Source: WTGU01 sp965242855 (GTDB lineage: Bacteria; Pseudomonadota; Alphaproteobacteria; UBA828). From it: DNA of 64,000 bases. Within the stretch, counting starts at the first letter, position 1. Each line of letters begins with the position of its first letter. The notes below the pieces were generated by a model, which saw only the letters and a program-made list of their open reading frames with translations, was not told the origin of the DNA and did no database searches. The stretch is taken from contig OZ251509.1 of assembly GCA_965242855.1 (NCBI GenBank), positions 868,001-932,000 on the forward strand, read 5' to 3'. The translations under genes were made by a program, and so were the position numbers. This document shows, in pieces, positions 23,277 to 36,143 of this stretch.

Positions 23277-25364
23277 CTATAAGCCCTGCCGGTGGAACGC
23301 TTGGCGAATCATCGGCATTGCTTTCGCAATCTCGTCAACTTGGCGGATATCCACAAGCAGATCGCAATTCGTGTGGATCCTGTTACGCACAAACCTCTGA
23401 CCGGAAGCGTCGTGGACATCAAGGCCATCGGGAACCTCAATCTCGTCGAAATCGAGAGGCAATATGACCCTTACGTGATACGTCATAAGCAACAGTTCAG
23501 CGAAGAATCCGGGTCCGTGGCAGCAAACGGATTTGTGCTCGACAATCTCTATCACGTCATCCAGTCCGCGGACCGCTTGTAGGACCGCATCGAGCAATCT
23601 CCGGACACCGTCATTCATTTCCAGGCTGTTCGGGGTGCGCTCGGCGGCGCGAGCGCGGAGATCCCGGGTGTGTTCCTGCCGGATTGTCGATTGGTCGACT
23701 CCGTGATATGGCCATATCTTCAGAGCGCGCTCCGCCAGCTGCTTGCCTCTTTCCGACATCTGCGTCTCTGTCCATTCATCCTGGTTCTTAACATACCCGT
23801 TCAAGCGCACGGCACTCTCAGAGAAACCTCCTTCCATCATCTTCTTGTCTTCGAACGGCTTGTTCGAATACCTGCTGTTGTAAGCTGTAAGGGTAAGATT
23901 GCCCAAGCGGTGCACCCAAGCATCGTGTATCTTCTGCCAGTCGGTGCCCAGCATCCGCTGCCACCCAGTTACCTCGGCGATTCCCTGCGGCATGATGTGT
24001 TCAATCGAATAGCCATCTACGGGACTCGGCTCCTGCTGTCTTGCGTTCTCGAGCCTGTCGAGGATGTGCTTGCAATTCCTTAGCCAATAAAGGTCGCGCT
24101 CCTCAAGAGCACGCCTGAACTCTTCATCTTTAGGGAATCGATTGTTGTCCCGCAGAAGCGCCACAGCGACTCGAAACGACTCGAATCTCAATTCCGAATC
24201 GCGTGCGACTCTTGCGAATACTGATAAGTAATTGCGAGCCGACAGACCGAGAACATCGCGGCGGAGAATATAACTTTCGATGAGCGCAACGGCGCGGATG
24301 AACTCCTCTTGCGAAAGCAGATTCCTTTCATGGTTATTATACAGGCGCATGACGAGAATCCCTGGTGTCGTGCCGAGCTTACGCATGTTTCCCATCGCGT
24401 TGGCCAGCCACTCAGGTTGCACGGGTGCCAGCCCGCGGAACGATGCGTAGAAGCGCGCGACACGGGCCATGTCCTGTAACAACGCCTCCAGTTCTGTCTC
24501 GCCATCCGGCTGCCAGAACGTCTTAAATTCCTCATATACGCGGTCGAGACGTATCGGTTGCGTGGACCTGTTCCGCAGCGCGATGTAATCCCGCAAAAAG
24601 GAGTCGAAAGCTTCTCTCCAAGCTTCGAAAAGGATCTCGATCTTGCGCCAATACTCATCATAGAGTCTGGTTTGCTCCGCTTCGTCCAACCCCATCAACA
24701 GGTAGTTGCGCACCAAGTCGCTCTGGGTGAGGTCGACGCCGGTAGAATTCATGCTCTCGAATATCAATTGCGGATTATCGAATCGGCGATCCAGTCTCAC
24801 GTCGACGACGTGCAATCGGTCGATGCCACGGTATATCGCGTCCAGGTCGCATCCGGGATCGCGCAGACGGTCCTTGAAACATTCGTAGGCTTCGATTATC
24901 AACTCCGAGTGACTCTCACACCGGGCTTTTTTGTCCACCAGAGTGCGCAGCGCCGCGTCGTCGGCGCGCCGCAGCACCAGCTTGTAACCCCGCTCTCCCT
25001 TCTCATACTTGTTCTTGAGGAAATACGCATTTATCCGATTGGCGGTCGGACTGTCTTCCGTACCGCTCCATCCAGTCTCGTCGATGTGATCCCGCAGCGC
25101 CGCCAGAAGAAGCGTCAGCGACGCAAGGCGCTGCTGACCATCGATCACGAGCCAGCTCTGGAATGCGGCCCCGGCCGTGCTGGCCTCCACGTACACGATC
25201 GAGCCAATGAAGTGTCCTCCGTCACTGCGACTGGCCCGCAGGATATCCTCCCACATCTGACGGCATTGCTCCGTTGTCCAGCTGTAATCCCGCTGGAAAA
25301 CAGGAATTATGAACTGTTTGTTCCCGTCGATAATCTCCGTGAAACGGCGATTTGTCGCTTCCAT
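23277..25364 (-). CDS. GmrSD-type DUF262/HNH restriction endonuclease (type IV) with C-terminal DUF5655-like domain
   Basis: A 695-residue single-chain protein. The DUF262/ParB-like GmrS region has FQRDYSW (23-29) and the NTP-handling IDGQQRLASL (74-83). The GmrD part has the HNH-type YSIEHIMPQ near residue 453 and LGNLTLTAYNSRYSN, as in DUF1524 nucleases. Residues from about 588 resemble DUF5655. GmrSD enzymes cut DNA with modified cytosines such as glucosylated hydroxymethylcytosine, so this is probably an anti-phage gene. GC is clearly lower than in neighbours, indicating transfer. ATG at 25364; no methylase is nearby, as expected for type IV. Confidence 0.87.
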   Translation of the reverse strand: MEATNRRFTEIIDGNKQFIIPVFQRDYSWTTEQCRQMWEDILRASRSDGGHFIGSIVYVEASTAGAAFQSWLVIDGQQRLASLTLLLAALRDHIDETGWSGTEDSPTANRINAYFLKNKYEKGERGYKLVLRRADDAALRTLVDKKARCESHSELIIEAYECFKDRLRDPGCDLDAIYRGIDRLHVVDVRLDRRFDNPQLIFESMNSTGVDLTQSDLVRNYLLMGLDEAEQTRLYDEYWRKIEILFEAWREAFDSFLRDYIALRNRSTQPIRLDRVYEEFKTFWQPDGETELEALLQDMARVARFYASFRGLAPVQPEWLANAMGNMRKLGTTPGILVMRLYNNHERNLLSQEEFIRAVALIESYILRRDVLGLSARNYLSVFARVARDSELRFESFRVAVALLRDNNRFPKDEEFRRALEERDLYWLRNCKHILDRLENARQQEPSPVDGYSIEHIMPQGIAEVTGWQRMLGTDWQKIHDAWVHRLGNLTLTAYNSRYSNKPFEDKKMMEGGFSESAVRLNGYVKNQDEWTETQMSERGKQLAERALKIWPYHGVDQSTIRQEHTRDLRARAAERTPNSLEMNDGVRRLLDAVLQAVRGLDDVIEIVEHKSVCCHGPGFFAELLLMTYHVRVILPLDFDEIEVPDGLDVHDASGQRFVRNRIHTNCDLLVDIRQVDEIAKAMPMIRQAFHRQGL

Positions 25365-25432
25365 GATCCTGTCAACTCCGTGTGTCGGACCCAAGCACGC
25401 TCTGCCTCGTTCGGCGAGGAGCAGAGGACTCC

Positions 25433-26077
25433 CTAGTAAAGCTCCGTGCGGTAGTTGTCCTCGATGAACTCGTCGGCGTCCTTGACCGTCTCCTCCGAGG
25501 GGGGCGCGGCGGGCGGGGCGGTCTGTTCCAGGATCATGCGGCCGAGGGAGGGCATCTCGCGGCGGTCCTGCCGGCTCTCCGGGTCCCACAGGCGCGAGCG
25601 CTTGAAGGCCTTGGCGCAGTGCAGAAAGGCCTCCCGCACCTCGACCTTGATGCCCACCTTCGGCTCCCTGCCGTTGACCACGGTCGCCTGCGCCAGCGCG
25701 TCGTCGCGGACGATCGTCGCCTTGCCGTTCACCCGCAGCGTGTCGTCGAATCCCGGAACCAGGAAGATCAGGCCGACGTTCGGGTTCTCAATGATGTTGG
25801 TCATCGTGTCGAGGCGGTTGTTGCCCGGCCGGTCCGGAATGAAGAGCGTGTTGTCGTCCAGAACCTGCACGAAACCCGGCGGATCGCCGCGCGGCGAGAC
25901 GTCGGCGCGCCCGTCCGCGGCGCTCGTCCCGATGCAGAGGAACGGCGAGCGCTCGATGAACGCCTTGCAGTGCCCGTCCAGCACGCCGATGCACTTCTTC
26001 TGCGCGATCTCCATCGGCTCGCCCATGGTCTCGCGCAACTCGGTTTCCTGCTCGTAGGTCTTCTCTTCCAACGCCAT
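25433..26077 (-). CDS. Pyridoxamine 5'-phosphate oxidase-family flavoprotein
   Basis: A 214-residue split-barrel FMN-binding protein. The barrel core reads FLCIGTSAADGRADVSPRGD (20-residue stretch near 45-64), then LDDNTLFIPDRPGNNRLD and IENPNVGLIFLVPGFDDTLR, which is the pattern of the MSMEG_1061-type subgroup. Substrate unknown; such proteins often bind FMN or F420 and reduce small molecules. ATG 26077, divergent from dnaE across 76 bp. Confidence 0.85.
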   Translation of the reverse strand: MALEEKTYEQETELRETMGEPMEIAQKKCIGVLDGHCKAFIERSPFLCIGTSAADGRADVSPRGDPPGFVQVLDDNTLFIPDRPGNNRLDTMTNIIENPNVGLIFLVPGFDDTLRVNGKATIVRDDALAQATVVNGREPKVGIKVEVREAFLHCAKAFKRSRLWDPESRQDRREMPSLGRMILEQTAPPAAPPSEETVKDADEFIEDNYRTELY

Positions 26078-26153
26078 GGCGCCCGGCCCCTTGATCGTGT
26101 CGGCTGCGGAGCCGAGTATACCGCAACCGCCCACCCTCGCCCAAGGCACCGCC

Positions 26154-29620
<3,467 letters not shown>

Positions 29621-29624
<4 letters not shown>

Positions 29625-29667
29625 GGCGTTGCGCACGGCGCGCTTGAGGCGTTGCGCGCGGTGCGCG
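29621..29667. repeat. Tandem 23-bp repeat (two copies) in the dnaE-rpsB gap
   Basis: Two imperfect copies starting TTGAGGCGTTGCGC at 29621 and 29644, the first overlapping the dnaE stop. The second copy supplies the candidate -35 of the rpsB promoter. Confidence 0.7.
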
Positions 29668-29680
29668 ACGGCGCTATTTA
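29652..29680 (+). promoter_or_regulatory. Candidate promoter for the rpsB operon
   Basis: TTGCGC at 29652-29657 and TATTTA at 29675-29680 with 17-bp spacing, 123 bp before rpsB, leaving a leader long enough for S2 autoregulation. By-eye match; TTGAGG at 29644 is an alternative -35 with a longer spacer. Confidence 0.45.
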
Positions 29681-29803
29681 GCGGCCACCCGCCGGCGGCG
29701 GGAATTCACACGCGGAATGGCGGCGTCGGACTTGGCGCCGATCCGGTGCCCGGCCTTGGCCGGGACGTGATCCGCGGAGGACGAACCGGAGAAAGGACGG
29801 CCG

Positions 29804-30670
29804 ATGGCTCTGCCGGAGTTCACCATGCGCCAGCTGCTTGAAGCTGGCGTGCATTTCGGGCACCAGACTAGGCGTTGGAACCCGAAGATGCGCCCCTACC
29901 TGTTCGGCGCCCGGAACGGCGTCCACGTCATCGATCTCGAACAGACGGTCCCCCTGCTGCATCAGGCGCTGGTCGCGCTGCGCGACGCCGCGGCGCAGGG
30001 CGGCCGCATCCTGTTCGTCGGCACCAAACGCCAAGCCTCGCAGCCGGTGGCCGAGGCCGCCAAGCGCTGCGGCCAGTATCACGTCAACCATCGCTGGCTG
30101 GGCGGGATGCTGACCAATTGGAAGGCCATCTCGGGCTCGCTCAAGACGCTGGCCGACCTGGAATCGACGCTGGACAACCAGGAAGCGGGGCTGACCAAGA
30201 AGGAAATGCTTCACTTGGTGCGCCGCCGCAACAAGCTCGACCTCGCCCTGGGCGGCATCCGCGACATGGGCGGGCTTCCCGACGTGGTCGTCGTCATCGA
30301 CACGAACAAGGAGGCGATCGCGATCCTCGAAGCGCGAAAGCTCGGGATCCCCGTCGTCGCGATCATCGACAGCAATTGCGACCCGGACCTCATCGACCAC
30401 CCGGTTCCGGGCAACGACGACGCGATCCGCGCGATCAGCCTCTATTGCGACCTGTTCGCGCGCGCGGTCATCGACGGCCTCCAGAAGGAACTCGCGGCCT
30501 CCGGCGTCGACATCGGCGAGGCGGCGGAGGGATTGGCCGAAGATCTGCCGGCGCCCGAAACCGCCGCGCCTCCGGCGCCGCCGCAGGCGGACGGGGCGAC
30601 CGCCGGGGCCGCGGACGGCGCGCCGGAAGGTGGAGAGCCGCCCGCGGAAGCTCCCGCTGCGGGCGCGTGA
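29804..30670 (+). CDS. rpsB: 30S ribosomal protein S2
   Basis: 288 residues, longer than the usual 240-260 because of a C-terminal tail of about 45 residues rich in Ala, Pro and Glu, a feature of many alphaproteobacterial S2 proteins. Core motifs include MRQLLEAGVHFGHQTRRWNP, HRWLGGMLTNWK, and VVVIDTNKEAIAILEA. First gene of rpsB-tsf-pyrH-frr-uppS-cdsA. Confidence 0.97.
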   Translation: MALPEFTMRQLLEAGVHFGHQTRRWNPKMRPYLFGARNGVHVIDLEQTVPLLHQALVALRDAAAQGGRILFVGTKRQASQPVAEAAKRCGQYHVNHRWLGGMLTNWKAISGSLKTLADLESTLDNQEAGLTKKEMLHLVRRRNKLDLALGGIRDMGGLPDVVVVIDTNKEAIAILEARKLGIPVVAIIDSNCDPDLIDHPVPGNDDAIRAISLYCDLFARAVIDGLQKELAASGVDIGEAAEGLAEDLPAPETAAPPAPPQADGATAGAADGAPEGGEPPAEAPAAGA

Positions 30671-30698
30671 CCGGACAATCCACGGGGAGGAGCGAAAG

Positions 30699-31625
30699 AT
30701 GGCTCAGATCACCGCCGGGCTGGTCAAGCGGCTGCGCGAGCGGACCGGCGCCGGCATGATGGACTGCAAGAAGGCCTTGACGGAGACCGACGGCGCGCTG
30801 GAAGCGGCGGTCGACTGGCTGCGCAAGAAGGGCCTCGCGCAGGCCGCGAAGAAGGCCGGGCGGACCGCCGCCGAGGGGCTGATCGGACTCGCGGCGGCGC
30901 CGGGCGCGGCGGCGCTGGTCGAGATCAACGCCGAGACCGATTTCGTCGCGCGCAACGACGTCTTCCAGGCGGTCGTGCGGGAGGTCGCCCGCGTCGCGCT
31001 GGCCTGCGGCGGCGATACCGATCGGCTGGCCGCCTCCCCCTATCCGGGAACCGGCCGGACCGTCGCCGAGGAGATCACCAACCTCGTCGCGACGGTCGGC
31101 GAGAACGTGCGGTTGCGGCGAACGGCCGCGCTCTCGGCTTCCGCAGGCATCGTCGGGCACTACGTCCACGCCCCCGTCGCCGAGGGGCTGGGTCGGCTCG
31201 GCGTGCTGGTCGCCCTGGAATCCGAGGCGCCGGCCGAGAAGCTGGCCCGGTTCGGCCACGAGCTCGCGATGCATATCGCGGCCAGCAGCCCGCTGGCCGT
31301 CTCCCGCGACGCCCTCGACCCGGCGGAGGTCGCGCGCGAGCGTTCAGTCCTCGCGGAGCGGGCCCGCGCCGAGGGCAAGCCCGACAACATCGTCGAGAAG
31401 ATGGTCGAAGGCCGCCTTCGCAAATACTACGAAGAGGTCGCCCTGCTCGATCAGACCTGGGTCATCGACGGCGAGAGCCGGGTGCGGGCGGTGCTGGAGA
31501 CGCGCGCCGGCGAACTCGGCGCGCCGATCGCGGTGGCCGGGTTCACGCGCTACCGGCTGGGCGAGGGGATCGAGCGGGAGAACAGGGACTTCGCGGCCGA
31601 GGTCGCGGCGCAGCACGACTCCTGA
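30699..31625 (+). CDS. tsf: Elongation factor Ts
   Basis: Nucleotide-exchange factor for EF-Tu, 308 residues. N-terminal UBA-like segment VKRLRERTGAGMMDCKKAL and the TDFVARND motif are diagnostic. ATG 30699 follows GGGGAGGA at a good distance, 28 bp after rpsB. Confidence 0.97.
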   Translation: MAQITAGLVKRLRERTGAGMMDCKKALTETDGALEAAVDWLRKKGLAQAAKKAGRTAAEGLIGLAAAPGAAALVEINAETDFVARNDVFQAVVREVARVALACGGDTDRLAASPYPGTGRTVAEEITNLVATVGENVRLRRTAALSASAGIVGHYVHAPVAEGLGRLGVLVALESEAPAEKLARFGHELAMHIAASSPLAVSRDALDPAEVARERSVLAERARAEGKPDNIVEKMVEGRLRKYYEEVALLDQTWVIDGESRVRAVLETRAGELGAPIAVAGFTRYRLGEGIERENRDFAAEVAAQHDS

Positions 31626-31657
31626 GCCGCCTCCGGCGGCGCTCCGGCGGATCGGTC

Positions 31658-32377
31658 ATGGCCACCCCCCTCCGTTTCCGACGCATCCTGCTCAAGATTT
31701 CGGGCGAGGCGTTGATGGGAGACGCCGCCTACGGAATAGACGGCGGCGCGGTGGAGCGCCTCGCGGAGGAGATCGGCGAGGTCCGGGAGCGGGGCGTGCA
31801 GGTCTGCGCCGTGGTCGGCGGCGGCAACATCTTCCGCGGCAATTCGGGCGTCGCCGCCGGCATGGAACGCGCGACCGCCGACCATATCGGCATGCTGGCG
31901 ACGATCATGAACGCGATCGCGATGCAGCACGCCCTGGAGCGTCTGGGCAAGGCGACGCGGGTCCTCTCGGCGATCCCGATGGCGCCGATCTGCGAGCCTT
32001 ATATCCGCCGCCGGGGGCAGCGCCATCTCGAAATGGGGCGGATCGTGATCTTCGCGGCGGGCACCGGGAACCCGTTCTTCACCACCGACACGGCGGCGGC
32101 GCTGCGGGCGGCCGAGATGGAGTGCGACGCCCTGCTCAAGGGCACGAAGGTGGACGGCGTCTATGCCGCCGATCCGCATGTCGTCGCCGACGCCGAGCGC
32201 TACGAACGGCTCTCCTATCTCGACGTGCTGTCCCGGGATCTGCGGGCGATGGACGCATCGGCCATCTCCCTGGCGCGGGAAAACGCCATTCCGATTGTGG
32301 TATTCTCCATCCGCCGGCGGGGCGGGCTCGGCGCCGTCCTGAACGGCGAGGGGCCGTACACGATCATTTCGGACTGA
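31658..32377 (+). CDS. pyrH: UMP kinase
   Basis: Phosphorylates UMP to UDP for nucleic acid and envelope precursor synthesis; hexameric amino-acid-kinase fold. 239 residues. Motifs include RILLKISGEALMG (N-terminal phosphate loop), VVGGGNIFRG, and AAGTGNPFFTTDTAAALRA; GTKVDGVY completes the UMP site. Third gene of the operon, 32 bp after tsf. Confidence 0.97.
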   Translation: MATPLRFRRILLKISGEALMGDAAYGIDGGAVERLAEEIGEVRERGVQVCAVVGGGNIFRGNSGVAAGMERATADHIGMLATIMNAIAMQHALERLGKATRVLSAIPMAPICEPYIRRRGQRHLEMGRIVIFAAGTGNPFFTTDTAAALRAAEMECDALLKGTKVDGVYAADPHVVADAERYERLSYLDVLSRDLRAMDASAISLARENAIPIVVFSIRRRGGLGAVLNGEGPYTIISD

Positions 32378-32387
32378 GGCTGCCGCG

Positions 32388-32945
32388 ATGGCCGACCCGG
32401 ATCTCGACGACCTGGAACGCCGAATGAGCGGCGCCGTGGACGTGCTGCGCAAGGAGCTGGGCGGCCTGCGAACCGGGCGCGCGTCGGTGAGCCTTCTCGA
32501 GCCGATCGTCGTGCGCGCATACGACGCCGACATGCCCTTGAACCAGCTCGCGACCATCAACGTGCCGGAGCCCCGCATGCTCTCGGTCCAGGTCTGGGAC
32601 CGGAGCCAGGTGGCGGCCGTCGAAAAGGCGATCCGCGCGGCCGATCTCGGCCTCAACCCGATCGTCGACGGCCAGTCGCTCCGCATCCCCATCCCCGAGT
32701 TGAACGAGGAGCGCCGTCGCGAACTCGCCAGGGTCGCCGGCAAATACGCGGAGCAGGCGAAGGTGGCGGTGCGCAACGTCCGGCGCGACGGCATGGAGCA
32801 GCTCAGGAAGATGGAACGGTCGGGCGACCTGAGCGAGGACGAATCGCGCCTCTGGTCGCAGGAAATCCAGGAAATGACCGACGCGGTCGTGAAGAAGATG
32901 ACCGGGATGTTCGAGGCGAAAGAGCGCGAGATCACCCAGGTCTGA
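32388..32945 (+). CDS. frr: Ribosome recycling factor
   Basis: Splits post-termination ribosomes together with EF-G. 185 residues, exactly family length, with LRTGRASVSLLEPI near the N-terminus, LNQLATINVPEPRML in the small domain and RNVRRDG in the hinge-proximal helix. 10 bp after pyrH, 2 bp before uppS. Confidence 0.97.
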   Translation: MADPDLDDLERRMSGAVDVLRKELGGLRTGRASVSLLEPIVVRAYDADMPLNQLATINVPEPRMLSVQVWDRSQVAAVEKAIRAADLGLNPIVDGQSLRIPIPELNEERRRELARVAGKYAEQAKVAVRNVRRDGMEQLRKMERSGDLSEDESRLWSQEIQEMTDAVVKKMTGMFEAKEREITQV

Positions 32946-32947
32946 CC

Positions 32948-33682
32948 ATGGCCCTCGCCCGTTCGTTCACCTCCCGGCAGGCTCCGCCCCTCCATGTCGG
33001 CATCATCCTGGACGGCAACGGCCGCTGGGCCAGGGCGCGCGGCCTGCCGCGCATCGCGGGGCACCGGCGCGGCGCCGAGACCGTGCGGACGGTGTTGAAG
33101 GGGTGCCCGGGCCTCGGCGTCCGCTACCTCACGATCTATGCGTTTTCCTCCGAAAACTGGAAGCGCCCGGCCGGCGAGGTCGAGGACCTCATGGGGCTTC
33201 TCAAGCTCTATCTGCGGCGCGAACTCGCCGCGTTCAACCGCAACGGGGTGCGCATCGGCTTCATCGGCGACCGTTCGCAGCTGAACGCGGAGATCAACGG
33301 CCTGATCGAGGAGGCCGAGGAGACCACCCGACACAACGCCGCGCTCACGCTCACGGTGGCGTTGAACTACGGTGGGCGGCAGGAAATCCTCGAAACGGCG
33401 CGGCGCCTCGCCGAGCGGGTCCGCGCCGGGGCGCTGGACGCCGACGCCATCACGGAGGAGGCGTTCGAGCGGGAGCTCCAGACCCGCGGCCTCCCGGACC
33501 CGGACCTGATCATCCGCACCAGCGGCGAGCAGCGCCTCAGCAATTTCCTGCTCTGGCAGGCGGCCTATACGGAGCTCGTCTTCGTGCCCGCGCTGTGGCC
33601 CGATTTCACGCTCGACCATCTCGCCCAGGCGATCGGCGAATTCCAGCGGCGTGAGCGGTGCTACGGCGGGGCCCGCGGCTGA
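32948..33682 (+). CDS. uppS: Isoprenyl transferase (undecaprenyl diphosphate synthase)
   Basis: Makes the C55 lipid carrier for peptidoglycan and O-antigen from farnesyl diphosphate. 244 residues; catalytic D22 in IILDGNGRWARARGLP, FSSENWKRP, and the RTSGEQRLSNFLLWQ substrate-binding motif. Its 3' end overlaps cdsA by 25 bp. Confidence 0.97.
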   Translation: MALARSFTSRQAPPLHVGIILDGNGRWARARGLPRIAGHRRGAETVRTVLKGCPGLGVRYLTIYAFSSENWKRPAGEVEDLMGLLKLYLRRELAAFNRNGVRIGFIGDRSQLNAEINGLIEEAEETTRHNAALTLTVALNYGGRQEILETARRLAERVRAGALDADAITEEAFERELQTRGLPDPDLIIRTSGEQRLSNFLLWQAAYTELVFVPALWPDFTLDHLAQAIGEFQRRERCYGGARG

Positions 33683-34527
33683 CCGGGAGCGGTCGCGGCC
33701 GAGACGCCCCGGCCCTGCGCGCGGCCTCGGCCGCCGTCCTGATCCCGCTCGTCCTCGGCGCCGCCTATCAGGGCGGCCCGGTCTTCACGGCGCTCGCGGG
33801 CGGCGCCGGCCTCCTGGCCTGGCTCGAATGGCGCCGGCTCTTCGCCCGGCCGGCCCGGGACGCCGCCGGGGTCCTCGGCTGCGCCGGCGTGGCCGCGGCC
33901 TGCGCCGCGTTCCAGGCGCTGGGAGCGCCCGCCGCGGCCGGCGCCGCCGGCGCCGCGGCGCTCGCCGTGGCCGCGGCGGAGCGGGGGCCGCCGCGGGCGC
34001 GCGCCGTCGGCATGGCGGGAATCGGGTTCGCCGCGCTCCTCGTGGTCGCGACGCTTTCGTTGCGCGGCGGCGCGCCGGCCGGAAGGGCCACGATCTTCTG
34101 GCTGTTCGCCGTGGTCTGGGCCAGCGACTCGGGCGCCTACGCGGCGGGGCGCCTGATGCGCGGCCCCAGGCTGGCGCCGCGCATCAGCCCCGGCAAGACC
34201 TGGGCCGGCGCCGTCGGCGGCGTGGCCGCGGCGATCGGCGCCAGCCTCCTCCTGGGCTGGCTGATGCCGCTGGCGGGCTGGGTCGCCGAGCGGCCGGCGC
34301 CGGCGTCGCTGGCGGCCGCCGGCGCCGTCGGCTCGCTCGCCGGCCAGTTGGGAGACCTCGCGGAATCGGCCCTGAAACGCCGGGTCGGCGCCGGCGATTC
34401 GGGCCGCCTGATTCCCGGGCACGGCGGCATCCTGGACCGCATCGACGCCTATGCTGGCGCCGCGTTCGTCCTGGCCCTGGCGACCTTCGCGGGCGCGGCG
34501 CGGCCGCCCTGGTCCTATTCCTTCTGA
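33658..34527 (+). CDS. cdsA: Phosphatidate cytidylyltransferase
   Basis: Forms CDP-diacylglycerol, precursor of all phospholipids, at the inner membrane. 289 residues with about eight membrane helices and the family signature near the C-terminus: SDSGAYAAGRLMRG, RISPGKTWAGAVGG, and KRRVGAGDSGRLIPGHGGIL followed by DRID. The ATG at 33658 lies inside uppS; the first 18 codons carry few constraints, so a later start is possible. Ends 13 bp into the convergent lnt gene. In many relatives dxr follows; here it does not. Confidence 0.95.
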   Translation: MLRRGPRLTGSGRGRDAPALRAASAAVLIPLVLGAAYQGGPVFTALAGGAGLLAWLEWRRLFARPARDAAGVLGCAGVAAACAAFQALGAPAAAGAAGAAALAVAAAERGPPRARAVGMAGIGFAALLVVATLSLRGGAPAGRATIFWLFAVVWASDSGAYAAGRLMRGPRLAPRISPGKTWAGAVGGVAAAIGASLLLGWLMPLAGWVAERPAPASLAAAGAVGSLAGQLGDLAESALKRRVGAGDSGRLIPGHGGILDRIDAYAGAAFVLALATFAGAARPPWSYSF

Positions 34528-36143
34528 CGCGGGCGCTCGCGCCGTCGCGCCCGCGTAGCGCCGAGCGCGAGCGCGGCCAGGGCGGCGGGCGCGAGGAGGA
34601 TGACGAGACTCCAGTCGCCGAGCCGGGCGAAGGGCGGCGCGGCCGCAAGCGCGGGCGGCAGGGGGGCATCGAGAATTCCCGTCTCGCCCAGCCCCAGGCG
34701 CGCCACGACGCGGCCGTAGGAATCGACGACGGCGGAAATCCCCGTGTTCGCCGCCCGCACCAGCGGCAGGCCCTCCTCGACGGCCCGCAGGCGGGCGGCC
34801 TGGAAATGCTGGTAGGGACCGGCCGTGCGCCCGAACCAGCCGTCGTTCGTGAGGTTGAGGAGCCACCCCGGCCGCTCCGCCGCGGGCGCGCCGGCGCCCT
34901 CGGCTAGCGCCGCGCCGGGGAAGATCGCCTCGTAGCAGATCAGCGGGCTGAATGGTGGCAGGCCCGGCAGGGAGAGGGTGCGCGGCCCGGGGCCGGCGGA
35001 GTAGTCGCGCGCCCCGTAGGTCATCGGCGCGAGGTCGAGAAGCCCGCGCAGTGGGATGTATTCGCCGAACGGCACCAGGTGGTGCTTGTCGTAGGTGGCC
35101 GCCACGGCTCCCGCCTCCGTCAGGGCGTGGAGGCTGTTCCAGTAGGCCGCCGTTTGCCCTTCCCGCACCGTGCGCCGCGGCGCGCCGGTGATCACGTGGC
35201 CGCCCGGCGGCGCGGCCTCCGAGACGAAGGCGCGCAGCGCCTCGCTTTCGTCCAGAAAGTAGGTGACCGCCGCCTCCGGCCAGATCACCGCGTCCACCGA
35301 TTCCAGCCCGGGCCGGCGCGAGAGGCGGATATGGCGCTCCACCGCGGCGAGCCGCTCGCCCTCCCGCCATTTGCGGGATTGGTCGACGTTGGCCTGCACG
35401 AGGCGCAGATGGACCCCCGTCGGCGCCCGCTCCGGCGCCAGCGCCAGCCGGGCCTCGCCGCCGGCCCAGAGCGCCGCCAGCAGGCCGAAGGCGGCGGCCG
35501 GCAGGAGCCACCGGCCCGCGCGCCCTTCCGCCGCCGGCGCGGCCAGCGCCGCCGGGGACGCCGCGGCGAGGACGGTCACGAAGCCGAGCCCGTACACGCC
35601 GATGAGCGCGGCGGACTGGATCATGCCCAGCGACGGTGCCCACACCGTGCCCACGAGGTTCATCGGGAAGCCGGTGAGGAGGTTGCCGCGCAGCCATTCC
35701 GCGGCGCTCCACGCGGCGGCGAACGCCAGCGCGCGGCCGGCGAGCGGCGTCGCCGGCAGCCGGGCGGCGAACGCGGCCAGCGCCGGGAACAGCGCGAAGC
35801 CCGCGGAGAGGCCGATCACCGCCGGCGCGACCAGCCAGCCGAAACGGGAGGGGTCGGTCAACAGGGCGGCGCCGATCCAGTAGATGCTCGCCAGGAAGTG
35901 GGCGAAACCGAACCACCAGCCGGCGAGCGCGGCGCGCCACGGGGAACGGCTGCCGTCGATCAGCCACAGGAGGCCGGTGAAGGAGACCGCCAGCAGCGGC
36001 AGGGCGTGGGCCGGCGGCAGCGCGGCGGCGGCGGCGGCGCCGAGGGCGGCGGCGAGCGCCGACCGGCGCCAGCCGGCGAGGCCGCCGACCCGGGCCGCCA
36101 GCGCCGATGCCCACGCGCCGAAGGGGCGTACGCGCCCGCTCAC
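34515..36143 (-). CDS. lnt: Apolipoprotein N-acyltransferase
   Basis: Adds the third acyl chain to lipoproteins at the outer face of the inner membrane. 542 residues: about six N-terminal membrane helices (to about residue 205), then a nitrilase-like domain with the triad Glu in VIWPEAAVTYF, Lys in YDKHHLVPFGEY and Cys in LICYEAIFPG, then a final membrane helix. GTG start at 36143 overlaps the corC stop (GTGA). Relevant to this window because several predicted lipoproteins (LptE, DUF3576, DUF4189 and Slam-linked proteins) depend on it. Confidence 0.96.
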   Translation of the reverse strand: MSGRVRPFGAWASALAARVGGLAGWRRSALAAALGAAAAAALPPAHALPLLAVSFTGLLWLIDGSRSPWRAALAGWWFGFAHFLASIYWIGAALLTDPSRFGWLVAPAVIGLSAGFALFPALAAFAARLPATPLAGRALAFAAAWSAAEWLRGNLLTGFPMNLVGTVWAPSLGMIQSAALIGVYGLGFVTVLAAASPAALAAPAAEGRAGRWLLPAAAFGLLAALWAGGEARLALAPERAPTGVHLRLVQANVDQSRKWREGERLAAVERHIRLSRRPGLESVDAVIWPEAAVTYFLDESEALRAFVSEAAPPGGHVITGAPRRTVREGQTAAYWNSLHALTEAGAVAATYDKHHLVPFGEYIPLRGLLDLAPMTYGARDYSAGPGPRTLSLPGLPPFSPLICYEAIFPGAALAEGAGAPAAERPGWLLNLTNDGWFGRTAGPYQHFQAARLRAVEEGLPLVRAANTGISAVVDSYGRVVARLGLGETGILDAPLPPALAAAPPFARLGDWSLVILLAPAALAALALGATRARRRERPRQKE

